Of a stretch of 64,000 bases of DNA, positions 46,505 to 53,112 are shown piece by piece. Within the stretch, counting starts at the first letter, position 1, and each line of letters begins with the position of its first letter. Under the pieces are notes generated by a model, which was not told where the DNA came from, made no database searches, and saw nothing but the letters and a program-made list of their open reading frames with translations. The stretch is from NCBI RefSeq assembly GCF_002109385.1, contig NZ_CP020814.1, positions 2,069,501 to 2,133,500 of the forward strand, given 5' to 3'. Made by a program: the position numbers and the translations under genes. This stretch comes from Halalkalibacter krulwichiae (GTDB taxonomy: Bacteria > Bacillota > Bacilli > Bacillales > Bacillaceae_D).

Positions 46505-46912
46505 ATGTTTTGTAAACCTAGACCAAACGTTTGTAAATTACCAACAACAACGCAAGTTATGCCTGCGCAAGTAGCGCCAACTCAACAACAAATAGTAGAT
46601 AAAACATGTGAATATATCGTTCCACATGTATTCCCTTCACACACGCACTATAATACGAATCATGTGTATAAGCATGTCGCGAGCTTCCCGCACACAACTT
46701 CACAAAGTCAGCAAGTGTTTAACCAACAATTTGTCGGAGGCCCGCAAGTAGCAGGAGCAATGTCGCCAGGACCGGGAATGGGGCCAGGAATGGGACCAGG
46801 ATTCGGCCCGCAAGTAGCAGGAGCAATGTCACCAGGACCAGGAATGGGACCAGGATATGGTCCACAGGTAGCAGGGGCAATGTCGCCATACGGCAAAAAG
46901 TGTGGCCGCTAA
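46505..46912 (+). CDS. cotD: Spore coat protein CotD family, with Gly-Pro repeats
   Basis: A 135-residue protein. The N-terminal part is CotD-like: HVFPSHTHYNTNHVYKHVASFPHT, rich in His and aromatic residues, with Cys near both ends. The C-terminal part has three copies of GPQVAGAMSP, with GPGMGPG spacers, not found in B. subtilis CotD. It is an inner coat protein made in the mother cell. AAAGGAGG precedes the ATG, and its place between mrfB and ypsA matches B. subtilis. Confidence 0.85.
   Translation: MFCKPRPNVCKLPTTTQVMPAQVAPTQQQIVDKTCEYIVPHVFPSHTHYNTNHVYKHVASFPHTTSQSQQVFNQQFVGGPQVAGAMSPGPGMGPGMGPGFGPQVAGAMSPGPGMGPGYGPQVAGAMSPYGKKCGR
46739..46895 (+). repeat. cotD: Tandem coding repeat in cotD
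   Basis: Three imperfect copies (about 69 and 57 bases apart) encode GPQVAGAMSP plus a GPGMGP spacer. Differences between copies are mainly at third codon positions. Confidence 0.8.
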
Positions 46913-46928
46913 AAGCTTAAGATGGAAA

Positions 46929-46967
46929 GAAAGAAGCGAACGTAGTTCTTGTTTGCTTCTTTTTCCT
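46929..46967 (+). terminator. Terminator after cotD
   Basis: AAGAAGCGAAC pairs with GTTTGCTTCTT (one G-T pair), followed by a T-rich run. Confidence 0.8.
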
Positions 46968-46994
46968 TTATGACAGATCAAGGAGCGTATTCTA

Positions 46995-47555
46995 ATGAAA
47001 TCAATTGTTGTTTCAGGCTATAAAAGTCATGAATTAGGGATTTTTGATCAGAAGCATAAAGGTATTTATTTTATTAAAAAAGCATTTGAGCAAAAGTTGA
47101 GAGGATTAATTGACGAAGGGCTTGAATGGGTAATCATTAGTGGGCAACTAGGAGTGGAACTTTGGGTTGCTGATGTTGTTCTTGAGCTTAAAAACGAAAT
47201 TCCTCAATTACAATTAGCGGTATTAACCCCTTTTTTAAACCAAGAGGAAAATTGGCAAGAAACTTCACAACAATATTATCATGAAATTATTTCTCAAGCT
47301 GACTTTGTAGATAGTATTACTAGAAGACCGTATGAGAGTCCATTGCAACTCAAACAAAAAAATGAGTTTTTAATTTCAAAAGCAGAAGGATTACTGTTGC
47401 TCTATGATGAAGAGAAACAAGGGTCGCCTACTTATTATTTGGAAGCAGCTAAGAGACGTGCCGATAAAGAGTATTTTCCAATTTTAATCATAACGCCACT
47501 AGATCTTGATATACTAGTACAAGAAGAGCAATTTGAGAATTTTGATGGATTTTGA
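46995..47555 (+). CDS. ypsA: YpsA, SLOG/DUF1273 family protein
   Basis: A 186-residue Rossmann-like protein of the SLOG superfamily: VVSGYKSHELGIF at the start, VIISGQLGVELWVADV in the nucleotide-binding loop region, LTPF, and EGLLLLYDEEKQGSPTYYLEAAKRR. YpsA of B. subtilis and S. aureus affects cell division and oxidative stress and lies beside gpsB. AAGGAG precedes the ATG. A ligand such as a nucleotide derivative is assumed for SLOG proteins but not shown. Confidence 0.92.
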   Translation: MKSIVVSGYKSHELGIFDQKHKGIYFIKKAFEQKLRGLIDEGLEWVIISGQLGVELWVADVVLELKNEIPQLQLAVLTPFLNQEENWQETSQQYYHEIISQADFVDSITRRPYESPLQLKQKNEFLISKAEGLLLLYDEEKQGSPTYYLEAAKRRADKEYFPILIITPLDLDILVQEEQFENFDGF

Positions 47556-47635
47556 ATTGAAATAATTCAAATTGACAAGTTAGCAAATCTTTGGAAAAAT
47601 AGAAATGAAGCCGTACATATTAAGAGGTGATGGGA

Positions 47636-47947
47636 ATGAGCCAACAAAGTATCCGTTTTACTGCTAAGGAAATTTTAGAAAAAGATTTTAAAACAAGTAT
47701 GCGGGGATATAGTCCAGATGAGGTTGATAAATTTTTAGATGCAATTATACAAGATTACGAACTGTTCCAAAGAAAAGTAGAATTATTGGAACAAGAAAAT
47801 GCAACATTAAAGCGTGAAGTGAAGAAACTTTCTGAACGCTCTCAACGTCAGGCTCCTGCACAAACAGTAGGAAGTACAAACTATGATATTCTACAACGAC
47901 TTTCAAATCTTGAAAAGAAGGTTTTTGGCAGTAAATTGTACGAGTAG
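47636..47947 (+). CDS. gpsB: Cell-division regulator GpsB
   Basis: A 103-residue DivIVA-like protein. The N-terminal membrane-binding domain is [31 protein letters not shown]; a coiled coil runs about residues 30-65; the C-terminal trimerising part is [22 protein letters not shown]. GpsB moves between side wall and septum and guides penicillin-binding proteins. GAGGTG lies six bases before the ATG at 47636; GTG 47627 and ATG 47630 overlap that site and are rejected. Confidence 0.95.
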   Translation: MSQQSIRFTAKEILEKDFKTSMRGYSPDEVDKFLDAIIQDYELFQRKVELLEQENATLKREVKKLSERSQRQAPAQTVGSTNYDILQRLSNLEKKVFGSKLYE

Positions 47948-47958
47948 GAGAATGATTC

Positions 47959-48351
47959 ATGGTTGAGGTATACATTGATGGAGCGAGTGCTGGTGATCCA
48001 GGATGGTCTGGGGCTGGCATATTTATAAATTATAAAAATGGACAAGTAGAACATCACGCTGTTCCATTAGGTCCGATGTCAAATCATGAAGCTGAATATG
48101 AGGCGTTAATTTATGCTCTTGAAATTTGTTTAGAGAAAAAAATTAACATGGTTTCTTTCCGAACAGATTCAAAATTAATTGATGATGCGATTGAAAAGCG
48201 ATATGTTAAAAATAAAAAGTATCAACCTTATCTAGAAGAAGCAGTTAAAATGATTGATCAGCTGGACCTATTCTTCATGAAGTGGATTCCAAGTAATCAA
48301 AATAAAACAGCTGATGCATTAGCTAGACAAGCGATAAGAAAAAATAAATAA
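47959..48351 (+). CDS. RNase H-like protein (reverse transcriptase-like family)
   Basis: A 130-residue RNase HI fold: IDGASAGDPGWSGAGIF with the first catalytic Asp, the Glu in NHEAEYEALIYAL, the Asp in RTDSKLI, and the late Asp in NKTADALARQA. All four acidic residues seem present, so it is probably active on RNA-DNA hybrids. It lacks the basic handle region of E. coli RNase HI, as usual for this Gram-positive group (YpdQ-like). AGGAG precedes the ATG. It follows gpsB by 11 bases. Confidence 0.85.
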   Translation: MVEVYIDGASAGDPGWSGAGIFINYKNGQVEHHAVPLGPMSNHEAEYEALIYALEICLEKKINMVSFRTDSKLIDDAIEKRYVKNKKYQPYLEEAVKMIDQLDLFFMKWIPSNQNKTADALARQAIRKNK

Positions 48352-48358
48352 ATTACCA

Positions 48359-48387
48359 TTGAAATTGTTTATTGCTTGAGGTATACT
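48359..48387 (+). promoter_or_regulatory. rnpB: Promoter of rnpB
   Basis: TTGAAA and TATACT with a 17-base spacer, ending about 20 bases before the P1 helix of the RNA. The -35 box sits just past the RNase H-like gene. Confidence 0.75.
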
Positions 48388-48404
48388 ATGTTTTGTCGCT
48401 TTAG

Positions 48405-48815
48405 ACAGCATTAAGTATTCAGGTAACCGCTGCACGATCTTCGTGTAGAGGAAAGTCCATGCTCGCACGAACTGAGATGTTCGTAGTGATCGTGCCTAGC
48501 CAATTCATAAGCTAGGGTAGTCTGGTTGAGACTGGGCTAACGGCAAGGGAAGCACCTAAGTCTTTAGATATGGTGTGATACCTTTGAAAGTGCCACAGTG
48601 ACGAAGTCTAATCGGAAACGATTAGAGTGGAACGAGGTAAACCCCACGAGCGAGAAACCCAAAATATGGTAGGGGAATCTTCTTATAAACTGGAAATGAA
48701 CAGTATAGAAGGACAAGGAATACCTTGTAGATAGATGGTTACCACCGGAGTACGAGGTTCATCACCGTTTGCAGTACAAAGGAACAGAACATGGCTTATC
48801 GAATACTTAATGGAT
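48405..48815 (+). ncRNA. rnpB: RNase P RNA, Bacillus type B
   Basis: The catalytic RNA of RNase P, which cuts the 5' leader off tRNA precursors. CATTAAGTATTC at 48409 pairs with GAATACTTAATG at 48801 to form P1. Conserved cores are present: GAGGAAAGTCCATGCTCGCA near the 5' end, CTAGGGTAGTC, GAAAGTGCCACAGTGACGAAG in the middle, GAGTGGAACGAGGTAAACCCC, GAGCGAGAAACCCAAA and CAGTACAAAGGAACAGAACATGGCT near the 3' end. The layout is the Bacillus B type. Position between gpsB and ypsC matches B. subtilis. Confidence 0.97.
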
Positions 48816-48823
48816 GAACAACC

Positions 48824-48849
48824 AACCCCCTTTAAGGGGATTTTTTTGT
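48824..48849 (+). terminator. rnpB: Terminator of rnpB
   Basis: CCCC-TTTAA-GGGG hairpin followed by seven T. Confidence 0.88.
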
Positions 48850-49044
48850 AGAGCTTATAGAAAAAGGCCGGTCTTGCCTTTTTCTATAAGCTCTAAGCAT
48901 GAGCGGAGCCCCTGCAAGATTTTAAAGCCACTCTGAGTGGTTTTCTCAGAGTGGCGCGCAGGGAGAGAAGCCATGCACTTCTTAGAAATGCTAGGAAGGT
49001 TCAATAAGAAAAAGGCCGGTCTTGCCTTTTTCTATAAGCTCTAC
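48850..49044. repeat. Duplicated hairpin flanking a nested stem, between rnpB and ypsC
   Basis: A perfect 19-base-pair hairpin (AGAGCTTATAGAAAAAGGC with its reverse complement, seven-base loop) lies at 48850-48894. A 36-base stretch covering most of it is repeated exactly at 49009-49044. Between them is a nested stem: GCATG 48897/CATGC 48972, CCCTGC 48910/GCAGGG 48958 and GCCACTCTGAG 48927/CTCAGAGTGGC 48945. The block has no reading frame. It could be a miniature mobile element or stacked terminators with a small RNA. Confidence 0.75.
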
Positions 49045-49110
49045 CTCGTTTGTTTTCACTCACATAACAACGTATAATAAAGGCAATAACTCATTTTGAA
49101 GGAGTACATA

Positions 49111-50259
49111 ATGGAAAAAGTTACATTAATTGCAACAGCAACAATGGGACTCGAAGCACTAGTTGCTCGTGAAGTAAAGGATTTAGGGTATGAAGATGTT
49201 CAAGTAGAAAATGGAAAAGTAACATTTACTGCGGATGTTTCAGCTATTCCTAGAGCGAACTTATGGCTGCGAACAGCTGATCGTGTAAAACTTAAAGTTG
49301 CTGAGTTTAAAGCATTCACATTTGATGAATTATTTGAAAAAACTAAGGCATTACCTTGGGCAGATCTCATCCCTGTGCATGCAGAATTTCCGGTGATTGG
49401 AAGATCGGTTAAATCAAAACTATTCAGTGTTTCTGATTGCCAGGCAATTGTAAAAAAAGCAGTCGTTGAAAGCATGAAAAAGCGCTATAAAAGAGGCTGG
49501 TTTGATGAAGATGGACCTTTGTATCGTATAGAGGTTGCGCTTCATAAAGATGTTGCTACACTTACTATTGATACAAGTGGTCAAGGACTTCATAAACGTG
49601 GATATCGTTACTTACATAACCAAGCGCCATTAAAAGAAACATTGGCTGCAGCAATGATTATGCTTACGCCTTGGAAAGCCGATCGACCTTTTGTTGATCC
49701 GTTTGTAGGGTCGGGTACGATCCCGATAGAAGCCGCAATGATCGGTCAGAATATTGCTCCTGGGTTCAATCGTGATTTTGTTTCTGAAGATTGGCATTGG
49801 ATTGGGAAAAAGGTTTGGAATGAGGCTAGACAGGAAGTAGAAGATGTTGCTAACTACGACCAAAAGTTAGATATTTTAGGAACGGATATTGATCATCGCA
49901 GTGTTGAGTTAGCAAGTAATAATGCAATGGAAGCTGGCTTTGGAGATTTGATTCAATTTAAGCAGATGCAGGTTAAAGACTTACGCCATCGTGGTGAATA
50001 TGGAATCTTAGTTGGAAACCCACCTTATGGGGAGCGCCTAGGAGAACGACCTGAAGTAGAGCAAATGTATAAAGAAATGGGAAATGCGTTTTCACAACAC
50101 TTAGATACGTGGTCTATTTACATTTTGACATCTCATGAAGGCTTTGAAGAGTTATATGGCAAAAAGGCAACTAAAAAGCGAAAATTATATAATGGGAACT
50201 TAAAAGTCGATTATTATCAATTCTTTGGTCCGAAGCCTCCTAGAAAAGAAGAAAATTAA
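49111..50259 (+). CDS. ypsC: THUMP-domain 23S rRNA methyltransferase (YpsC, RlmL-like)
   Basis: About 382 residues: an N-terminal ferredoxin-like/THUMP region (MGLEALVAREVKDLGY to about residue 165) and a C-terminal Rossmann methyltransferase domain with the SAM-binding motif VDPFVGSGTIPIEAA and catalytic NPPYGERLG. The family methylates N2 of a guanosine in 23S rRNA (as the RlmL/RlmK N-terminal half does); the exact site here is inferred. AAGGAG lies six bases before the ATG at 49111. Confidence 0.9.
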   Translation: MEKVTLIATATMGLEALVAREVKDLGYEDVQVENGKVTFTADVSAIPRANLWLRTADRVKLKVAEFKAFTFDELFEKTKALPWADLIPVHAEFPVIGRSVKSKLFSVSDCQAIVKKAVVESMKKRYKRGWFDEDGPLYRIEVALHKDVATLTIDTSGQGLHKRGYRYLHNQAPLKETLAAAMIMLTPWKADRPFVDPFVGSGTIPIEAAMIGQNIAPGFNRDFVSEDWHWIGKKVWNEARQEVEDVANYDQKLDILGTDIDHRSVELASNNAMEAGFGDLIQFKQMQVKDLRHRGEYGILVGNPPYGERLGERPEVEQMYKEMGNAFSQHLDTWSIYILTSHEGFEELYGKKATKKRKLYNGNLKVDYYQFFGPKPPRKEEN

Positions 50260-50260
50260 T

Positions 50261-50301
50261 TTAACCCCATCGTCTAACAAATAGCGGACGATGGGGTTAA
50301 A
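50261..50301 (+). terminator. Terminator after ypsC
   Basis: TTAACCCCATCGTC pairs perfectly with GACGATGGGGTTAA; the T-rich tail is short. Confidence 0.85.
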
Positions 50302-50370
50302 TTATGTTACTTTCGTTTTGGGGAGAATTATTATTGAAATTTACTCATGAAATGATGGTATAGTTCTATT

Positions 50371-50620
50371 AATGAAAACACAATCTAAAGGTGAGGTCGA
50401 TAAATATCGACCCCTGAACCTATTCCCATCAAGTTGATGTTCACATATACAACAGGAACGACGATGTTATTCTACGTGCTTATGCTCTTGCTGAATGGTA
50501 GCAGGGGAGATAGGTTGAAAAATCGTTTGCCCCAATTGTAACTTGAATTACGATACTTGAATTAGGTTATTGGTCAGAAAAAAGAAGGAAGGTCAATTAT
50601 TTGACCTTTCTTTTTTTTAT
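50371..50620 (+). ncRNA. Possible structured RNA between ypsC and the IS30 element
   Basis: No reading frame is seen in 330 bases. A possible promoter (TTGAAA at 50334, TATAGT at 50359, 19-base spacer) precedes several pairings: GGTCGATA/TATCGACC at 50395-50412, the long-range AACCTAT 50417/ATAGGTT 50510 and TGCT/AGCA inside it. The stretch ends in a good terminator at 50588-50618. I match it to no known RNA family. The wide promoter spacing lowers confidence. Confidence 0.4.
50588..50619 (+). terminator. Terminator just left of the IS30 element
   Basis: AAGGTCAA pairs with TTGACCTT across a four-base loop, followed by a run of T. No gene precedes it, which supports a transcribed RNA upstream. 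Confidence 0.85.
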
Positions 50621-51683
50621 ACGACGGTTTGTCAATCTAACTGCGACACTTCTTCCCAAAATGCTTCGTATGAAGTTTTCCAACCAAGACATTTTCTTGG
50701 ACGGGATTAATTAAATGCAAGGCTAACTCTAGCTCTTCTTCTGTAATTAGAGCTAGATCAGTCTTCTTAGGGAAAAATTCACGTAAGAGACCATTAGCAT
50801 TCTCATTCGTTCCACGCTGCCAGGAAGCATATGGATCGGCAAAATAAACAGACATATCTACTTGTTCTTCAATGCTTGAGTAGCACGCAAATTCTTTCCC
50901 ACGGTCAACCGTTGATGTCTTAAAAACCCCTAGGGGATAGTTGTCAAACGTGGTTAAAATGGCTGTTTCCATGGATGAAGAACTTCGATTCTCCATCTTT
51001 ACAGCAAGGTACATTCGTGTTTTTCGTTCCGCAAAGGTAGCCAAACACCCTTTACTTTTTCCTCGACTTGAAACAATCGTATCAAGTTCCCAGTGACCAA
51101 ATGTGGTTCGTTTTTTTACTTCTTTTGGACGCTGGTTAATCGAGGTTCCAATGTTAAAACGCCCCCTAGTTTCAACGGGTTTTTGTCGTTTACCTTTGTG
51201 ACGAAGGACGGTTAGATCTGACTTATTTAATAAGCCTAGATAGAGCCAACGATAAATGGTCTTAAAAGAAATATGTAGTTCTGACAAGCGCCCAATAATC
51301 TGTTCAGGCGACCAGGTTAATTGAAGTTTTTCTTCAATAATTTCAGCTAAGGAGACAGACCATTTCCCTTTTGGTTTACAGTCTTTACGGCGCTCTATGT
51401 ACTTTTCTTGAGCCACTGTACTAGCATATTCATGGGTACTATTTCGTTTCAATTCTCGAGCAATAGTTGAATGGTGACGATTTAGTTCTTTAGCGATTTG
51501 TCTAGTAGACCAGCCCAGCTTTTGAAGGGCTTCTAGTCGTCCACGTTCAAACGTGGTAAGATGGGAGTAGCTCATGATATACCTCCGTGTAAGGGTTGTG
51601 TGGTAACTTCATTTTACACGAAGGATCATGGGTTTTTTATGTTTATTTTTAGGTGTCGCACTTAATATTACAATTCGTCATAC
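50620..51683 (-). mobile_element. IS30-family insertion sequence
   Basis: About 1,064 bases holding one transposase gene. Terminal inverted repeats of about 31 bases match at about 21 positions: inner ends both read GTGTCGCA (minus strand at 50643-50650, plus strand at 51653-51660), and outer ends share CGTC and TA. I see no clear target-site duplication. It sits between a terminator-ended RNA and the micro-ORF array. Confidence 0.85.
50632..51575 (-). CDS. IS30-family transposase, with a C-terminal frameshift
   Basis: About 315 codons. The N-terminus is a helix-turn-helix (STRQIAKELNRHHSTIARELKRN); the DDE catalytic core gives FGHWELDTIVS, TVDRGKEFA and a late Glu in GTNENANGLLREFFPK. The open frame drifts after ALHLINP and stops at 50637. 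Adding one G to GGG at 50703-50705 restores INPRPRKCLGWKTSYEAFW, the usual IS30 ending, with a stop at 50632. The gene is therefore probably intact in the organism. Confidence 0.9.
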
Positions 51684-51686
51684 TAA

Positions 51687-51723
51687 AAAAGGAGATGACC
51701 AACGAGAACGTGGTCATCTCCTT
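51687..51723 (-). terminator. Terminator of the micro-ORF array
   Basis: GGAGATGACCA pairs perfectly with TGGTCATCTCC; on the minus strand six T follow. It closes a leftward transcript that contains the three repeat units. Confidence 0.88.
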
Positions 51724-51732
51724 CCAAATCAC

Positions 51733-51780
51733 TTACAACTTCTCCAATACTCTGCGGCCGTATCGATTATTGTCTTCCAC
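51733..51780 (-). CDS. Micro-ORF B, unit 3
   Basis: Predicted peptide (M)EDNNRYGRRVLEKL from GTG, with GAGGGGTG upstream. It ends ten bases before the array terminator. Confidence 0.45.
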   Translation of the reverse strand: MEDNNRYGRRVLEKL

Positions 51781-51805
51781 AGACACCCCTCATTTCCTTT
51801 ATGTT

Positions 51806-51841
51806 CTAGGAACACTCTTGAAAATTCTGGACGCTGTACAA
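51806..51841 (-). CDS. Micro-ORF A, unit 3
   Basis: Predicted peptide (M)YSVQNFQECS from TTG, with GAGGTGAT upstream. Confidence 0.45.
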   Translation of the reverse strand: MYSVQNFQECS

Positions 51842-51854
51842 TGCAATCACCTCA

Positions 51855-51908
51855 TTAGATCGTATTACGGTTATATGATCTGCGGTCGTAACGATTATTG
51901 TCTTTCAC
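51855..51908 (-). CDS. Micro-ORF B, unit 2
   Basis: Predicted peptide (M)KDNNRYDRRSYNRNTI from GTG, with GAGGTG upstream. Its stop falls just before the GAGGTGAT site of unit 3, so translation could be coupled. Confidence 0.45.
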   Translation of the reverse strand: MKDNNRYDRRSYNRNTI

Positions 51909-51931
51909 AGACACCTCATTTCAATTTAGTT

Positions 51932-51967
51932 CTAAGAACATTCTTGAAAATATCGGAAACTGCGCAA
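51932..51967 (-). CDS. Micro-ORF A, unit 2
   Basis: Predicted peptide (M)RSFRYFQECS from TTG, with GAGGTGAT upstream. Codons for E and the final S differ silently from unit 1. Confidence 0.45.
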   Translation of the reverse strand: MRSFRYFQECS

Positions 51968-52024
51968 TGGTATCACCTCATAGAGTTGATAAAATCGACA
52001 ACCACTTCATAAACTATAGTAACA

Positions 52025-52057
52025 CTATCTGCGGCCGTAACGATTATTGTCTTTCAC
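52025..52057 (-). CDS. Micro-ORF B, unit 1
   Basis: Predicted peptide (M)KDNNRYGRR from GTG, with GAGGGGTG upstream. It is 24 bases after micro-ORF A of the same unit. The shortest of the three B peptides. Confidence 0.45.
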   Translation of the reverse strand: MKDNNRYGRR

Positions 52058-52081
52058 AGACACCCCTCATTTCATTATGTT

Positions 52082-52117
52082 CTACGAACACTCTTGAAAA
52101 TCGTGGATCCTGTTCAA
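52082..52117 (-). CDS. Micro-ORF A, unit 1
   Basis: Predicted peptide (M)NRIHDFQECS from TTG, with GAGGTGAT five to six bases upstream. Shares the ending FQECS with units 2 and 3. Confidence 0.45.
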   Translation of the reverse strand: MNRIHDFQECS

Positions 52118-52351
52118 CGTAATCACCTCAAACTGAGTTGATTTAAATCGTAATCATTGTATTGAATACTTTGTATAGTGTTTGATGAGAAAGCAATTTT
52201 ACTTGCTCCTCGGTTATTATGATGTCCGTTCAGCATTTTTTTATTCTTTTTATTTCAATTTTTTTTTCAGAAATGATAAAAGCTTCAATCGTATTTTTTC
52301 GTTTAGAGATGGATAACCTTAATAAGAGTGGCATATAAGGAGGAGATAACA

Positions 52352-52606
52352 ATGACAAATCCGTCTGGGTTTAATGATATTAAACAAGTAGAAATGTCAA
52401 TTTTATCAGCTGAACACATGGTTGGTCAGGCGACAAGAAGTATGGATGAGGAACAGCTTCAAGCAGCAACAAATGCATTAAATGATGCCAAAGTTCAGTT
52501 GCATAAAGCGATGTCTCATCAGACAGGGGTTGATGAAGCTTTTTTTGAAATGTCTCAAGAACTCCTAGCGAAAGCAGATCATCAATTAAAAGAAGCAAAA
52601 AAATAA
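52352..52606 (+). CDS. DUF2564 family protein
   Basis: An 84-residue, two-helix protein: GFNDIKQVEMSILSAEHMVGQATRSMD, then QLQAATNALNDAKVQL. This matches DUF2564 of Bacillus, of unknown function. AAGGAGGAG lies seven bases before the ATG at 52352. It is divergent from the micro-ORF array, and the 230-base A+T-rich gap between them must hold both promoters. Confidence 0.8.
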   Translation: MTNPSGFNDIKQVEMSILSAEHMVGQATRSMDEEQLQAATNALNDAKVQLHKAMSHQTGVDEAFFEMSQELLAKADHQLKEAKK

Positions 52607-52608
52607 AA

Positions 52609-52639
52609 GAAGGCTGCCGATTTTAATGGCAGCCTTTAA
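52609..52639 (+). terminator. Terminator after the DUF2564 gene
   Basis: AAGGCTGCC pairs with GGCAGCCTT across a nine-base loop; it may serve the convergent HesB-like gene too. Confidence 0.8.
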
Positions 52640-52663
52640 GCTTTATATAAATTTAAAAGGTCC

Positions 52664-52972
52664 CTAGTGGTTCTCAGGATGATCTAGCTGAGAGAACCGA
52701 GGGTTTATAAAATCAAGATAGCCTGTGTCCTCATTATAGTCAATAGTCATATCATCCAAATACCAAAAGTCGTCTTCATTAACAAAAAACGTAATTCCTT
52801 GCTTTTTAACTTTAAAAGATGTGTCAGATGGCTGTTCTTTCATTACACCTACCGAAAATCCTCCAGAACCAATTCCTCCTACTCTAACATATAAACGTAT
52901 GGTTTCCCCATCACTTAAAGGGATTTCCTTTTTATATAAACTTGCTGCTGAATCAGTGATTGTAAAGTTCAT
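52664..52972 (-). CDS. HesB/YneR-like protein without cysteines
   Basis: A 102-residue HesB/IscA-fold protein (YneR-like): LYVRVGGIGSGGFSVGV, GITFFVNEDDFWYLDDMTIDY, GYLDFINP. True A-type Fe-S carriers have three conserved Cys; this protein has no Cys at all, so it cannot carry a cluster that way. The function of this subgroup is unknown. It is convergent with DUF2564. Confidence 0.8.
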   Translation of the reverse strand: MNFTITDSAASLYKKEIPLSDGETIRLYVRVGGIGSGGFSVGVMKEQPSDTSFKVKKQGITFFVNEDDFWYLDDMTIDYNEDTGYLDFINPRFSQLDHPENH

Positions 52973-53112
52973 GGTCGTGCCTCCTTATCACTCCAAAGAT
53001 AACATAGCTATAAATAATTTTCTAGAAGTATTTAACCAAAGGAAGGGTTAACCATTCGAATGGCGAAATACTTAAATGGAAATTAATTAATTTTTATAAA
53101 GGTGGTTATAGG

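Larger units (their letters stand above)
51730..52132 (-). repeat. Three tandem units, each with two micro-ORFs
   Basis: Three related units lie 126 and 150 bases apart. Read on the minus strand, each has GAGGTGAT, a TTG-started 12-codon frame ending FQECS-stop, a spacer with GAGGGGTG or GAGGTG, and a GTG-started frame beginning with K/E-DNNRY. Unit positions are 52025-52117, 51855-51967 and 51733-51841. Differences in the FQECS codons are all silent. I know no family that matches. Confidence 0.75.

Noticed and set aside
51653..52012. Plus-strand frame of 119 codons across the IS30 end and the repeat array
   Set aside because: It starts inside the IS end, crosses the array terminator and has no conserved codon pattern; the minus-strand micro-ORFs explain the repeat better.
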